From DAOTXR01 sp034435375 (lineage in GTDB: Bacteria > Chloroflexota > Anaerolineae > Aggregatilineales > UBA3940), in the NCBI GenBank assembly GCA_034435375.1, contig DAOTXR010000073.1, positions 186,001 through 250,000 of the forward strand: a stretch of DNA of 64,000 nt. Direction: 5' to 3'. Below the pieces are notes generated by a model, which was not told where the DNA came from, ran no database searches, and saw nothing but the letters and a program-made list of their open reading frames with translations. The first letter of the stretch is position 1. Each line of letters begins with the position of its first letter. This document shows positions 52,289 to 61,239 of the stretch, piece after piece. Both the position numbers and the translations under genes were made by a program.

Positions 52289-53188
52289 TCACGGCGCTCG
52301 GTGGGCCAGCGCGAGCGCGGCCAATCGATCAGCAACGTCGCGCACGATGTCGTCAGGCACGCCATCAGCGGTCCGCGATTGCAGACGCAGGTCGATCTGG
52401 TCGTTGACATAATCGACCACCACAAACAGCCCCTCAGCGGTCAGGGCAATCTCGGTGGAAAACAGCTCCAAACGGCATACACGGGCAATAGAAGCCGTCT
52501 CGCGGCGCAGCGGCGCAAGGCCGAAACGCTCCTCCTCATCCGGCGTGAGAGGAGTGTAGCGGTGAGTAGTTGTGTCCCACCAACAGGGATAGATCTGCCC
52601 CAGGCAGTAGATCACACGAAACCAGGCTGGTCGCTCCCCTAACCTGGTGGGGACGACATGCGCCTGAAGCAGGTATTGATCTGTCGGGTGTTCCTGTCGG
52701 GCAGCACACACCTGGCTTGGAGAGGTTGCCTCGGTGACCACGCCCTCCCCACCGCCGCCATGGGCAGGCTTGATGGTGAAGGACATCCCCAGGGGGGAAA
52801 GGTCAGGTAGCGACAGCGTTGGATGCATCTGGTAAGGCGGCAGGACAATGGTGTAAGGCGTCTGCAGACCCGCTTCAATGAGGGCCAGATGCATGGCCGC
52901 CTTGTCCCAGGTCCACAGCGCCCGCTCACGCGCATTGATACAGTACACAGCACGCGCCGTAGCCCAGCAGACAAGCGACACAAAGCGCGCATCGTTGTCT
53001 GAGGCACGGTCAAACAGCACGCGAAACTTGAGGCGGGTATCGGCCAGGGCTTCCAACACTGCATCGAGGGTGTGGGGCGTGACCTGCAGCAGAGAAAGCC
53101 CATATGCCCGGCAAGCTGCCTCAAGCAGCGCTGCAAAATCGGCGTCGTATTCCCAGTTCCAGGCCAGACACAAGTCATACCGGCTCAT
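52289..53188 (-). CDS. ATP-grasp-like protein
   Basis: 299 residues. N-terminal about 110 residues of Rossmann-like region (YDLCLAWNWEYDADFAALLEAAC). Then ATP-grasp features: WDKAAMHLALIEAGLQTPYTIVLP, SFTIKPAHGGGGEGVV (glycine-rich ATP loop), YLLQAHVVPTRL, and the acidic end GLFVVVDYVNDQIDLRLQS, in which the magnesium-binding acid and asparagine would be D and N. It is shorter than and not closely similar to the ATP-grasp protein at 33380. The ligase substrates are unknown. It is divergent from the pst operon. Confidence 0.7.
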   Translation of the reverse strand: MSRYDLCLAWNWEYDADFAALLEAACRAYGLSLLQVTPHTLDAVLEALADTRLKFRVLFDRASDNDARFVSLVCWATARAVYCINARERALWTWDKAAMHLALIEAGLQTPYTIVLPPYQMHPTLSLPDLSPLGMSFTIKPAHGGGGEGVVTEATSPSQVCAARQEHPTDQYLLQAHVVPTRLGERPAWFRVIYCLGQIYPCWWDTTTHRYTPLTPDEEERFGLAPLRRETASIARVCRLELFSTEIALTAEGLFVVVDYVNDQIDLRLQSRTADGVPDDIVRDVADRLAALALAHRAP

Positions 53189-53218
53189 GCTTCTATTGTA
53201 CCTGTTGACTGAGGGGTT

Positions 53219-53250
53219 GGCCTGAAATAGTTCCGAGACCTTTTCAGGCC
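53219..53250. promoter_or_regulatory. Inverted repeat upstream of pstS
   Basis: GGCCTGAAA (53219-53227) pairs perfectly with TTTCAGGCC (53242-53250), spacer 14. It lies between the divergent ATP-grasp gene and the Pho-box-like repeats, so an operator is as likely as a terminator. Confidence 0.35.
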
Positions 53251-53279
53251 AGGTGGTCTGATCTGTTCTCAGCCAAACG

Positions 53280-53318
53280 CTTAACTTACTCTTAACAAAA
53301 GGCTAAACCATGCTTAAT
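53280..53318 (+). promoter_or_regulatory. Pho-box-like direct repeats upstream of pstS
   Basis: Four direct repeats at near-helical spacing: CTTAAC (53280), CTTAAC (53291), CTAAAC (53303) and CTTAAT (53313), 11, 12 and 10 bases apart. This matches the TTAACA-type repeated sites of PhoP/PhoB regulators in Gram-positive bacteria. They end 56 bases before the pstS start. Confidence 0.65.
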
Positions 53319-53374
53319 CTGCTGTGGATACGTTTAGTGGCGAAACTCAACAAAATGAGAGGAGAAGATTTTCA

Positions 53375-54430
53375 GTGACAAAGCTCAACAAGTTCTTGAC
53401 ACTCGCCACCCTGGCGGCCATCGCGGTCCTTGCGCTGGCAGCATGCGGTGGCGCCCCCGCTACCACCGAGGCCTCTTCCCAGAACCCAACGGCTGAACCA
53501 CCCCAAGCTCCAGCTGAGGAGCCAACCCAGCCCTCAGCGGAAGAGCCTATGGTGATGCTCTCCGGTGATGTCGTAGTCGATGGATCGAGCACGGTATACC
53601 CGATCACGACGGCGGTGGCGGAGGAGTTCTCGGCGATCTATCCTGATGTACGAGTGTCGGTGGGCCTGTCAGGCACCGGCGGCGGCTTCGAGAAGTTCTG
53701 CGCCGGCGAGACCGACGTGAGTGACGCTTCTCGCCCCATCAAGGATGCCGAGAAGGAAGCATGTGCGGCGAGCGGCATCGAGTACGCCGAGTTTCTGGTG
53801 GCGCTGGACGGCTTGACGGTGATGGTCAATCCGGAAAACGACTGGCTACAGTGCCTCAGCGCCGAGCAGTTGGCTCAGATCTTTGGGGTCAACAGCACCA
53901 TCACCCGCTGGTCCGACATCGACCCGACCTTCCCCGATGAGCCGATCCTGTTCTTCGTCCCTGACCCCGACTCCGGCACTCGCGACTACATGATCGAAGT
54001 GCTTGAGAAGGCCATTGAGACGGAAGACGACATCCGTCAGGATGACAACACCACCTTCTCCAGCGACGACAACGTCCTGCTGGACGGCATCGCCAATGAG
54101 ACATACGCCCTCGGTTTCTTCGGCTATGCCTACTATATCAACAACCAGGACGCTGTGCGCGCCGTTGCCATCCAGAACAAAGATGGTCAGTGTGTCCTGC
54201 CCAGCAACGAGACTGTTCAGGACGGCTCTTACAACCCGCTCAGCCGACCGCTGTTCATCTATCCCAATCTGGCCAGCCTGCGCGAAAAGCCCCAAGTGGC
54301 TGAGTTCGTGCGCTTCTACTTCAGCCCTGAGGGCGCTCCTGCCATCATGTCTGATGTGGGCTACAGCCTGCCCCCTGATGGCACTTTTGAAGCCAATCTA
54401 GCCTTGCTAGATGAGCTGCTCGGCCAGTAA
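53375..54430 (+). CDS. pstS: Phosphate ABC transporter substrate-binding lipoprotein
   Basis: 351 residues. The lipoprotein signal ends in LALAACGG (lipobox LAAC), then a low-complexity PTAEPPQAPAEEPTQ linker. The phosphate-binding fold shows VVVDGSSTVYPITTAVAEEF, VGLSGTGGGFEKFCAGETDVSDASRPI and PDPDSGTRDYMIEVL, whose serine, threonine, arginine and aspartate residues bind phosphate in PstS. Binds phosphate outside the membrane and delivers it to PstCA. The GTG at 53375 is 11 bases after AGGAG. First gene of pstSCAB. Confidence 0.94.
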   Translation: MTKLNKFLTLATLAAIAVLALAACGGAPATTEASSQNPTAEPPQAPAEEPTQPSAEEPMVMLSGDVVVDGSSTVYPITTAVAEEFSAIYPDVRVSVGLSGTGGGFEKFCAGETDVSDASRPIKDAEKEACAASGIEYAEFLVALDGLTVMVNPENDWLQCLSAEQLAQIFGVNSTITRWSDIDPTFPDEPILFFVPDPDSGTRDYMIEVLEKAIETEDDIRQDDNTTFSSDDNVLLDGIANETYALGFFGYAYYINNQDAVRAVAIQNKDGQCVLPSNETVQDGSYNPLSRPLFIYPNLASLREKPQVAEFVRFYFSPEGAPAIMSDVGYSLPPDGTFEANLALLDELLGQ

Positions 54431-54471
54431 TGAGCGGAGTAGCTGGCAACAACCGTCGCTGACGACTCAAT

Positions 54472-54509
54472 CCCTCACCCCTCCACACAGGTTGTCGGAG
54501 GGGTGAGGG
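54472..54509 (+). terminator. Hairpin between pstS and pstC
   Basis: A 13-pair perfect stem, 54472-54484 with 54497-54509, loop of 12, without a T run. In many pst operons such a structure lowers expression of the membrane genes relative to the binding protein; that role here is inferred. Confidence 0.55.
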
Positions 54510-54554
54510 CAGCTTGTCGCCGAGCTTATGCCACACACCACACGAGGTAATCCT

Positions 54555-55571
54555 ATGGCCGAAGTATCGCGCAGTATCTCATCGGGGCGGGTTGCCGTGC
54601 AGCGACCACGCCTCTTCGCGCTGGGTGAATGGCTGCGCAGGCCGCATGTCCGCAGCCTGCGCGAGAGACTGATCCGCATTTCCCTCTTCCTGTGCGGGGT
54701 CCTCTCAGTGCTGACAACCCTGGGGATCATTTTCTCGCTGTTCACCGAAGCCATCGGGTTTTTCGCACGTCCTGAGGTCAACCTGTTCCAGTACCTGACC
54801 GGCACGACCTGGAGACCTCTGGCTGAGCCATACGTGCCGGAGAACTTCGGCGTGCTGCCGCTGATCAACGGGACGTTGCTGGTGGCAGTCCTGTCCGGCC
54901 TGGTTGCCATTCCCCTGGGCCTGGGCAGCGCCGTGTTTCTGAGCGAGTATGCGGGCGAGAAACTGAGAGCTACACTCAAGCCCATCCTGGAAATCCTGGC
55001 TGGCATTCCCAGCGTCGTTTACGGCTACTTTGCCCTCAGCCTGATCACGCCAGCGCTGCGCAGCATAGCAGACCGATTGGGCGCCTTGTTGAACACTGAG
55101 ATCCGTATAAGTTTCACCAACGCCGCCAGCGCCTCTATTGCGCTTGGCATCATGATCATCCCGCTTGTGGCCTCGATTAGCGAAGATGCCATGCGCAGCG
55201 TACCGCGCGCTTTGCGCGAGGGGGCTTATGCCCTGGGCGCAACCCGGTTCGAGGTCGCCTTCCGCGTCGTAGTTCCCGCCGCATTGAGCGGCATTCTGGC
55301 CGGGTTCATCCTGGCCTTCTCGCGGGCTATTGGAGAGACCATGATCGTCGCTATCGCCGCCGGATCGACCCCCCGCGTGACGCTGAACCCCTTCACCAGC
55401 ATTCAGACCGTCACTGGCTTCATTGTGCAAGTCAGCTTTGGCGATAACCCCGTTGGTTCACTGAGCAGCCAGGCGATCTTTGCGGTGGGCGCTACGCTGT
55501 TCGTGCTGACCTTCATCATGAACATCGTCAGCGACTGGATCATGCGAACCTTCCGAGAGGTGTATGACTGA
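54555..55571 (+). CDS. pstC: Phosphate ABC transporter permease PstC
   Basis: 338 residues, six membrane segments. N-terminal LRERLIRISLFLCGVLSVLTTLGIIFSLFTEAIGFF and FGVLPLINGTLLVAVLSGLVAIPLGLGSAVFLSEYA are typical. The ATPase-contacting loop is REGAYALGATRFEVAFRVVVPAALSGILAGFILAFSRAIGETMIV. The ATG at 54555 follows GAGGT; one at 54528 lacks a site. Its TGA overlaps the pstA start by one base, indicating translational coupling. Confidence 0.94.
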   Translation: MAEVSRSISSGRVAVQRPRLFALGEWLRRPHVRSLRERLIRISLFLCGVLSVLTTLGIIFSLFTEAIGFFARPEVNLFQYLTGTTWRPLAEPYVPENFGVLPLINGTLLVAVLSGLVAIPLGLGSAVFLSEYAGEKLRATLKPILEILAGIPSVVYGYFALSLITPALRSIADRLGALLNTEIRISFTNAASASIALGIMIIPLVASISEDAMRSVPRALREGAYALGATRFEVAFRVVVPAALSGILAGFILAFSRAIGETMIVAIAAGSTPRVTLNPFTSIQTVTGFIVQVSFGDNPVGSLSSQAIFAVGATLFVLTFIMNIVSDWIMRTFREVYD

Positions 55572-56641
55572 TGGCCACAACAACTCGACGCCGGGAAGCG
55601 ATCAAACCATCGGAACCTGCTGTGCTGGCTCGGCGCAAAAAAGCAGTGGGGCTTATCGCACACTATGTACTGCTAGCGTGCGTCCTGTTCGGGCTTCTGA
55701 TGCTGGTCGCGCTGTTGGTGGATGTTGCGATTGAGGGCCTGCCGTGGGTCCGCCCGACGTTGTTCAATAGCTACCATTCACGGCACCCCGAAGAGGCCGG
55801 AATGAAATCGGCCATCGTCGGCAGTGTGATCATCTTGGCCCTGACAGCGCTGTTCAGCTTCCCTTTGGGCGTGGGGACTGCTGTCTACCTGGAAGAGTAT
55901 GCGCCCAAACACTGGTTGACCAACCTGATCAACATCAACATCTCGAACCTGGCAGGAGTGCCATCGGTGATCTACGGTCTGCTAGGGCTGGCAGTGTTCG
56001 CCCGCTTCTTTGGGGCGTTCCAACCAGGCAGCCCGTTGACACTGTTGTTGACCGGCCAGCCTGCTCTACTGCTCGGCCAGCAGGTCCAGTTGCCGTTCAG
56101 CGTGGCCGATGCGCTGGGGTGGGAAGCCGGGGCGCGTGGCGGTTTCACCCTGCATCTTCTGGGTCTGGCCATCAAGCTGCCATTTGAGAAGAGCCTGCTG
56201 GCTGGCAGCTTGACGATGACGCTGCTGGTCCTGCCAACCGTCATCATCGCAGCACGCGAGGCGGTACGAGCCGTGCCATCCTCGATCCGCGAAGCAGCCT
56301 ATGCGCTAGGCGCCACGCCCTGGCAGGTCACTTCACGCCAGGTGCTCCCAGCGGCTATTCCGGGCATCCTAACGGGCATGATCCTGGCCCTGGGTCGCGC
56401 CATGGGCGAGGCAGCGCCGCTGATCATCTTGGGCGCATACACCTACGTGCCTTTCCTGCCAGCTTCGATCTGGGACGTGTTCACCGTTATGCCGATTCAG
56501 ATCTACCTGTGGATCAGCCTGCCCCAGCACGAGTTCCGCTTCAACCTGGCCGGAGCGGGCATCTTGGTGCTGCTGGTTGTGCTGCTGGCGATGAATGCCC
56601 TGGCAGTGTACCTGCGCAACAAGTTTGAGATTAAGTGGTAA
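55571..56641 (+). CDS. pstA: Phosphate ABC transporter permease PstA
   Basis: 356 residues. Typical segments are SAIVGSVIILALTALFSFPLGVGTAVYLEEYAPKHWLTNLINININ-type N-terminal half, the loop SIREAAYALGATPWQVTSRQVLPAAIPGILTGMILALGRAMGEAAPLI, and a conserved end with QIYLWISLPQHEFRFNLAGAGILVLL. It is longer than E. coli PstA because of an insert near 135-190 containing hydrophobic and polar parts (PLTLLLTGQPALLLGQQVQLPFSVADAL). It starts within the pstC stop codon. Confidence 0.93.
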   Translation: MATTTRRREAIKPSEPAVLARRKKAVGLIAHYVLLACVLFGLLMLVALLVDVAIEGLPWVRPTLFNSYHSRHPEEAGMKSAIVGSVIILALTALFSFPLGVGTAVYLEEYAPKHWLTNLININISNLAGVPSVIYGLLGLAVFARFFGAFQPGSPLTLLLTGQPALLLGQQVQLPFSVADALGWEAGARGGFTLHLLGLAIKLPFEKSLLAGSLTMTLLVLPTVIIAAREAVRAVPSSIREAAYALGATPWQVTSRQVLPAAIPGILTGMILALGRAMGEAAPLIILGAYTYVPFLPASIWDVFTVMPIQIYLWISLPQHEFRFNLAGAGILVLLVVLLAMNALAVYLRNKFEIKW

Positions 56642-56647
56642 TGTTGT

Positions 56648-57526
56648 ATGATGAAACACCTGAGACATACTATGGACATCGGCAAAATGGATGAATCTCT
56701 TCCAGAGACAGCACAGACGCAAGCACACGCTGTTGTCTCTCCAGCGACCGACGATGTTGTGATCGACACCCGCCATCTCAGTGTCTGGTATGGCGACAAA
56801 CTGGCCGTGCACGACATCTCGATTCAGTTCTACCGTAACCAGATCACCGCCATCATCGGCCCTTCAGGCTGCGGCAAGAGCACCCTGCTGCGCTGCTATA
56901 ATCGCCTGAACGACCTGATCCCCACCGCGCGAGTCGAGGGGGATGTGATATACAATGGGCACAACATCTACGGGCCAGGGGTGGACCCAGTGGACATCCG
57001 CCGCCGGATCGGGATGGTCTTCCAGAAGCCCAACCCTTTCCCCAAGAGCATCTACGACAACGTGGCCTTTGGCCCCCGCATCAACGGCTACCGGGGCAAC
57101 CTAGACGACATCGTCGAGTGGTCACTGCAGCAGGCTGCACTGTGGGATGAGGTCAAGGACAAGCTGCACGAGAGCGGACTGGCCTTGTCGGGTGGTCAGC
57201 AGCAACGATTGTGCATCGCCCGCGCCATCGCGATTGAGCCTGAGGTGATTCTGATGGACGAGCCGGCCTCCGCGCTCGACCCAATCGCCACGCTCAAAAT
57301 CGAGGAGCTGATGCAGCAGCTGAAACAGAACTACAGCATCCTGATCGTCACCCACAACATGCAGCAAGCTGCCCGCGTCTCAGACATGGCGGCCTTCATT
57401 TCTATCGACCGCGAACGGCCTGAGGAACGAATCGGGGTGTTGGTGGAATACGGTCCCACCACCCAGATCTTTACCAACCCGCAGCTTAAGGAGACCGAGG
57501 ACTACATCACAGGGAGATTTGGATGA
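56648..57526 (+). CDS. pstB: Phosphate ABC transporter ATP-binding protein PstB
   Basis: 292 residues. Walker A GPSGCGKST (71-79), then RCYNRLNDLIPTARVEGDV, the Q-loop MVFQKPNPFPKSIYDNV that is diagnostic for PstB, the signature LSGGQQQRLCIARAI, Walker B VILMDEPASALDPIAT and H-loop VTHNM. The N-terminal extension of about 38 residues before the ABC domain is longer than in E. coli. The stop overlaps the following arsC by four bases. No phoU follows, although phoU usually ends such operons. Confidence 0.94.
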   Translation: MMKHLRHTMDIGKMDESLPETAQTQAHAVVSPATDDVVIDTRHLSVWYGDKLAVHDISIQFYRNQITAIIGPSGCGKSTLLRCYNRLNDLIPTARVEGDVIYNGHNIYGPGVDPVDIRRRIGMVFQKPNPFPKSIYDNVAFGPRINGYRGNLDDIVEWSLQQAALWDEVKDKLHESGLALSGGQQQRLCIARAIAIEPEVILMDEPASALDPIATLKIEELMQQLKQNYSILIVTHNMQQAARVSDMAAFISIDRERPEERIGVLVEYGPTTQIFTNPQLKETEDYITGRFG

Positions 57527-57960
57527 ACCGCCGGCGAGTGCTGTTCCTGTGCACCGGCAACTCGGCCCGCAGCCAGATGGCCGAAGGGTTGGTCAACCAC
57601 TTTCTGGGCCAGCAGTGGCAGGCCCTTTCGGCAGGAACACACCCTGCGGTCGAGGTACACCCCGTGGCTATCCAGGCTATGGCTGAGCTGGGCATTGACA
57701 TCTCCCAGCAGAAGCCCAAGCCAGTGGCCGAGTTCCGCGACATGGCCTTCGACGTGGTCATCACGGTGTGCGACAGCGCTGCACAGGAGTGTCCGCTTTG
57801 GTTGGGATCAGGGCTGGTGAAGCATTTCAGTTTTCCTGACCCGGCCTCCGCGCAAGGCAGCGAGGCCGAGCGTTTGGCAGCCTTCCGCGAGGTGCGTGAC
57901 GGCCTGCGCGAGCAGGTGTTGCCCTATCTGAGAACCATCGGGGTTCCTACGGCGGATTGA
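57523..57960 (+). CDS. arsC: Arsenate reductase, low-molecular-weight phosphatase type
   Basis: 145 residues. The phosphatase loop VLFLCTGNSARSQMAEG has nucleophile C10. The resolving cysteines are C83 and C90 (TVCDSAAQECPLW), as in thioredoxin-linked arsenate reductase of Staphylococcus (C10, C82, C89), which separates it from plain tyrosine phosphatases. The ATG overlaps pstB by four bases, so it is translated with the phosphate importer. This fits a need to reduce arsenate that enters through Pst. The rest of an ars system (efflux pump, ArsR) is not in the window. Confidence 0.88.
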   Translation: MNRRRVLFLCTGNSARSQMAEGLVNHFLGQQWQALSAGTHPAVEVHPVAIQAMAELGIDISQQKPKPVAEFRDMAFDVVITVCDSAAQECPLWLGSGLVKHFSFPDPASAQGSEAERLAAFREVRDGLREQVLPYLRTIGVPTAD

Positions 57961-58102
57961 GCGCCTTCGAGGTGAGCTTCATCACCGCGCCAGAAGCCCA
58001 GCGCGCCGGAAACGGCGGCTGGCGGCCACTGGGGGCAGGTTGTGGGCGTGCTCAAAGGCAGCAGGGGACGGTATGACGTGCTTGCCGTGTCTAGGCATAC
58101 CG

Positions 58103-59215
58103 TCATTCCCTGAGGTACACCGCTTTTCTCACCGCGACCTTCTCCAGCCCGTCGAGCCTCACAGCCACGCCCAGGCCCGGCCCCTGCGGCACCTCCAGCG
58201 TGCCGTCAGGGTTCAGCACAAAGGGCGGATCGACGATGTCCTCATGCCAGTAGCGGTCCGAAGCGGAGATGTCGCCGGGCAGGGTAAAGTTAGGCAGCGA
58301 CGCCACGGCCAGATTAGCTGCCCGCCCAACGCCCGACTCCAGCAGGCCACCACACCACACCGGAATGCCGCGTTCCTGGCACAGATCATGGACAGCGCGG
58401 GCTGCTGTCATGCCACCCACACGCGGCGGCTTGATATTGATGATGCGACAGCTTCCCAGCGTCAGCGCCTCGCGTGCACGCCGCACCGACGTGATGCTTT
58501 CGTCTAGGCAGATCGGCGTCTTCATCTCGCGCTGAAGCGCAGCATGGTCGAGCAGATCGTCATAGGCGAGCGGCTGTTCGATCATCAGCAGATCGTACTC
58601 GTCGAGCGCATGCAGCAGAGGCGCGTCGGCCAGGGTGTAGGCCGAGTTGGCGTCGGCCATAAGGGCAAGGTCGGGGAAGCGCTCACGGATAGCCGCCACG
58701 ATCGCTACATCCCAGCCCGGTTTGATTTTGACCTTGATGCGCTGGTAGCCCTGACCACGATACTCAGTGACGCGATCCAACAACTCAACAACCGACCCCT
58801 GAACGCCAATGCTGACTCCACACTCAACGCGGATGCGCGTTCCACCGAGCAGCTTCGAAATCGAGACGCCGGCCAGCTGCGCTTCCAGGTCCCATACCGC
58901 AGCCTCCAGCCCAGCTTTGGCCATGGGGTGGCCGCGTGCTCGCGCAAACAGCGTGGGGAGGTCGGAGGCATGTGCAACCGGCCCGCCCAGCAGCAGAGGG
59001 ATGAGCAGGTCACGCTGGACGTGCCAGCACGTCTCGACTGTATCGGGGGAGTAGAGGGGCAGCCTCTCTACCGGTGATTCACCATACCCCACCAGCCCCT
59101 CGGCGTAGACAGCAACGATCACCTTCTCGACCACCTCCTCGCGTCCGAAGCTGGTCTCGAAGGGGCGCTTGAGGGGCATCTGAACATGGAACTGCTCAAC
59201 ACGGTCAATATTCAT
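58103..59215 (-). CDS. Enolase-superfamily N-acylamino-acid racemase / o-succinylbenzoate synthase-like
   Basis: 370 residues. The barrel shows the lysine pair RIKVKIKPGWD, metal ligands in LMADANSAYT, MIEQPL and CLDESI, and the opposite catalytic lysine in IINIKPPRVGG. The capping N-terminus MPLKRPFETSFG and the end GIPVWCGGLLESGVGRAANLAVASLPNF match the MenC/N-succinylamino-acid racemase group. Within that group MenC activity and racemisation cannot be separated by sequence alone. The overlapping GNAT gene upstream, and no men genes, favour racemisation of N-acylated amino acids. Confidence 0.88.
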   Translation of the reverse strand: MNIDRVEQFHVQMPLKRPFETSFGREEVVEKVIVAVYAEGLVGYGESPVERLPLYSPDTVETCWHVQRDLLIPLLLGGPVAHASDLPTLFARARGHPMAKAGLEAAVWDLEAQLAGVSISKLLGGTRIRVECGVSIGVQGSVVELLDRVTEYRGQGYQRIKVKIKPGWDVAIVAAIRERFPDLALMADANSAYTLADAPLLHALDEYDLLMIEQPLAYDDLLDHAALQREMKTPICLDESITSVRRAREALTLGSCRIINIKPPRVGGMTAARAVHDLCQERGIPVWCGGLLESGVGRAANLAVASLPNFTLPGDISASDRYWHEDIVDPPFVLNPDGTLEVPQGPGLGVAVRLDGLEKVAVRKAVYLRE

Positions 59216-60137
59216 CGTAGGCTTCCTCAGGCTCAGCCAGAAACGACTGGCGGGCTATAGCAGCCACGTCAAACTCGCGCGTCAACACGTAGGTGCTACG
59301 CCGCGTCCCTCCTTCGATCTGCGAGGCAAACCAGGTGACGGAGTATCCCGCCTGGAAGGCGGCTTCCATCAGCTCACGAATGTGGAAGCGCCATGCCTGC
59401 GCCAAGCCCATGTCAGCCGACTTGATGGCGGCGAACTCGCCAGGGATCTCCACCAGGATGCGCGGCAGGTCCGGCAGGTCAAAGTTCGCAGCGGGCGCAC
59501 GCAAACCGTCCGGGCGGACCACAGACGGGTTGACAATCGGGATCTCGCCGTGCAGCCAGGCCTGCGCGTCGGGCTGCGAGAGGCCCTGCATCCGGCGCAG
59601 GACGTGCTCGCTGGCAATCCACCACTCAACCTCGAAACGGTCGGTAGGCAGCCCGGCGTTGATGCCGGGTAGCTCATCATAGATATTGCGAATATAGGTG
59701 CGCGAAATGCCGCCCAGACGGGTCATGTTGAAGTGAGCATTGCGGCTGAGGAGAGGGTCGAAAGTCCAGGTGACGAGTCGGAATCCTTGCGACAGGGCGA
59801 TGCGGCGCTGTTCTTTCTTCAGCTCGTAGCCAATGCCGCGATCCTGGTACTCCGGCAGGACGCCCAGCATCTGCGAGGCGTGGAAGAAGCGGGTACCCAT
59901 CCACACCGAGCGCGGATCGGTTTCCGGCAACAGGCCCGGATAGCCAAACAGGAATCCCACCAGCGTCTTGCCCACAAAGGCGCCCAGCACAATGCCGCCA
60001 TGCAGCACAAATGCAACGAGCAGATGCATGGGCACCACGTCACTGTCGATCATATTCCAGGTAAGGCGCTGGATGTTCTCACACTCACGCAATTCAGCGT
60101 GGGTAGAAAGCGGCTTGATGGTCAGGTCTTCGGCCAT
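59205..60137 (-). CDS. COG3375-type GNAT acetyl/succinyltransferase
   Basis: 310 residues, much longer than a simple GNAT. The acyl-CoA site is MLGVLPEYQDRGIGYELKKEQR, followed by VTWTFDPLLSRNAHFNMTRLGGISRTYIRNIYDELPGINAGLPTDRFEVEWW, a very characteristic block of COG3375 proteins. In Geobacillus-type bacteria the same family is paired with N-succinylamino-acid racemase and succinylates D-amino acids. Here its end overlaps the racemase gene by 11 bases, giving the same pairing. The ATG at 60137 follows GAGGA; one at 60176 lacks a site. Confidence 0.85.
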   Translation of the reverse strand: MAEDLTIKPLSTHAELRECENIQRLTWNMIDSDVVPMHLLVAFVLHGGIVLGAFVGKTLVGFLFGYPGLLPETDPRSVWMGTRFFHASQMLGVLPEYQDRGIGYELKKEQRRIALSQGFRLVTWTFDPLLSRNAHFNMTRLGGISRTYIRNIYDELPGINAGLPTDRFEVEWWIASEHVLRRMQGLSQPDAQAWLHGEIPIVNPSVVRPDGLRAPAANFDLPDLPRILVEIPGEFAAIKSADMGLAQAWRFHIRELMEAAFQAGYSVTWFASQIEGGTRRSTYVLTREFDVAAIARQSFLAEPEEAYDEY

Positions 60138-60251
60138 CGTCTTCGTTTCCTCGCTTTTCTCAGCCATAGGGTTCACAGATTTGCTGCTCCCGGCACGCTG
60201 ATGCTACTATACGGCGTGCGCTCCGTTCCGTCAATTGGAGGAAGGCCTCGC

Positions 60252-61205
60252 ATGGCACGGATCGTCTTTCTGGGCACACCGGAGTTCGCCGTTCCCAGCC
60301 TGCAAGCGCTGATGGATCACCCGGACTTCGAGATCGTAGGGGTGGTCACCCAGCCGGACCGCCCTGCCGGGCGTGGTCAGCGGGTGCAGCAGTCGGCAGT
60401 CAAGCAACGGGCAGTGGCGCTGGGCCTGCCCGTGTTCCAGCCGACAACTCTCCGCGACGAGTCTGCGGTGGCGCATCTACGCAGCTGGCAGCCCGACGTG
60501 ATCGTCGTGGCGGCCTTTGGCCAGATTCTGCGTCAGCCTGTGCTAGAGTTGGCACCACATGGCTGTGTAAACGTCCACGCCTCGCTGCTGCCACGCTGGC
60601 GCGGCGCGGCGCCGATCCAGTACGCCATCCGCGCCGGGGACACCCAGACCGGCATAACGATCATGCAGATGGATGCCGGTCTGGACACCGGACCGATTCT
60701 GGCGCAGCGGGCCATCCCGATCGCGCCGGACGAGACTGCTGCCACGCTGCATGACAAGCTCTCAACCCTCGGCGCAGAGATGTTGCCCGGCACGCTGATC
60801 GGCATGTTGAGCGGGGAGATCAAGCCGCAGCCGCAGCCCGACGAGGGCGCCACACTCGCTCCGACGCTCAGCAAGGAGGCCGGGCGCATTGACTGGTCGC
60901 AGCCGGCAGTGGAGATCGACCGGCAGGTGCGGGCCTACGATCCGTGGCCGGGAGCGTTCACCTTTGTAGACGGAGAAATGCTGAAGGTTATCAGCGGCAG
61001 TCCGCGCCCGGATGAGGAACGCGGCGCGCCACCAGGGACGCTGATCACTGTAAGTGCAGTCGATCAGCCACCTCTGCCGGGTGTACAAACCGGGGCTGGG
61101 CTGTATGTGTTGGAGTCAGTCCAGCCCGCCGGGAAAAAGCGTATGACCGGCCAGGCGTATCTGGCCGGTCATCGGGATCGGATCGGGATGCGGGTGGGCA
61201 GCTAA
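60252..61205 (+). CDS. fmt: Methionyl-tRNA formyltransferase
   Basis: 317 residues. Formylates initiator Met-tRNA from 10-formyltetrahydrofolate. MARIVFLGTPEFAVPSLQAL is the standard N-terminus. The catalytic asparagine and histidine are N108 and H110 in CVNVHASLLPRWRGAAPIQ, the aspartate is D145 in MDAGLDTGPIL, and the C-terminal OB-like domain contains IDRQVRAYDPWPGAFT. GGAGG lies ten bases before the ATG at 60252; the much longer open frame upstream is a shadow of the GNAT gene. The usual partner def is not adjacent. Confidence 0.96.
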   Translation: MARIVFLGTPEFAVPSLQALMDHPDFEIVGVVTQPDRPAGRGQRVQQSAVKQRAVALGLPVFQPTTLRDESAVAHLRSWQPDVIVVAAFGQILRQPVLELAPHGCVNVHASLLPRWRGAAPIQYAIRAGDTQTGITIMQMDAGLDTGPILAQRAIPIAPDETAATLHDKLSTLGAEMLPGTLIGMLSGEIKPQPQPDEGATLAPTLSKEAGRIDWSQPAVEIDRQVRAYDPWPGAFTFVDGEMLKVISGSPRPDEERGAPPGTLITVSAVDQPPLPGVQTGAGLYVLESVQPAGKKRMTGQAYLAGHRDRIGMRVGS

Positions 61206-61239
61206 GTGTTTTCCCGGCGGCAGCGTCTATTGTCCCTGA

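Noticed and set aside
58067..58104. A 9-pair inverted repeat (GACGGTATG/CATACCGTC) as the terminator of arsC and the racemase gene
   Set aside because: The right arm runs into the racemase stop codon, the loop is 20 bases and no T run follows, so termination cannot be claimed.
59733..60251. A 170-residue N-terminal extension of the formyltransferase
   Set aside because: The sequence is the antisense of the GNAT gene. The fmt protein with the ATG at 60252 has the standard N-terminus and a good ribosome binding site.
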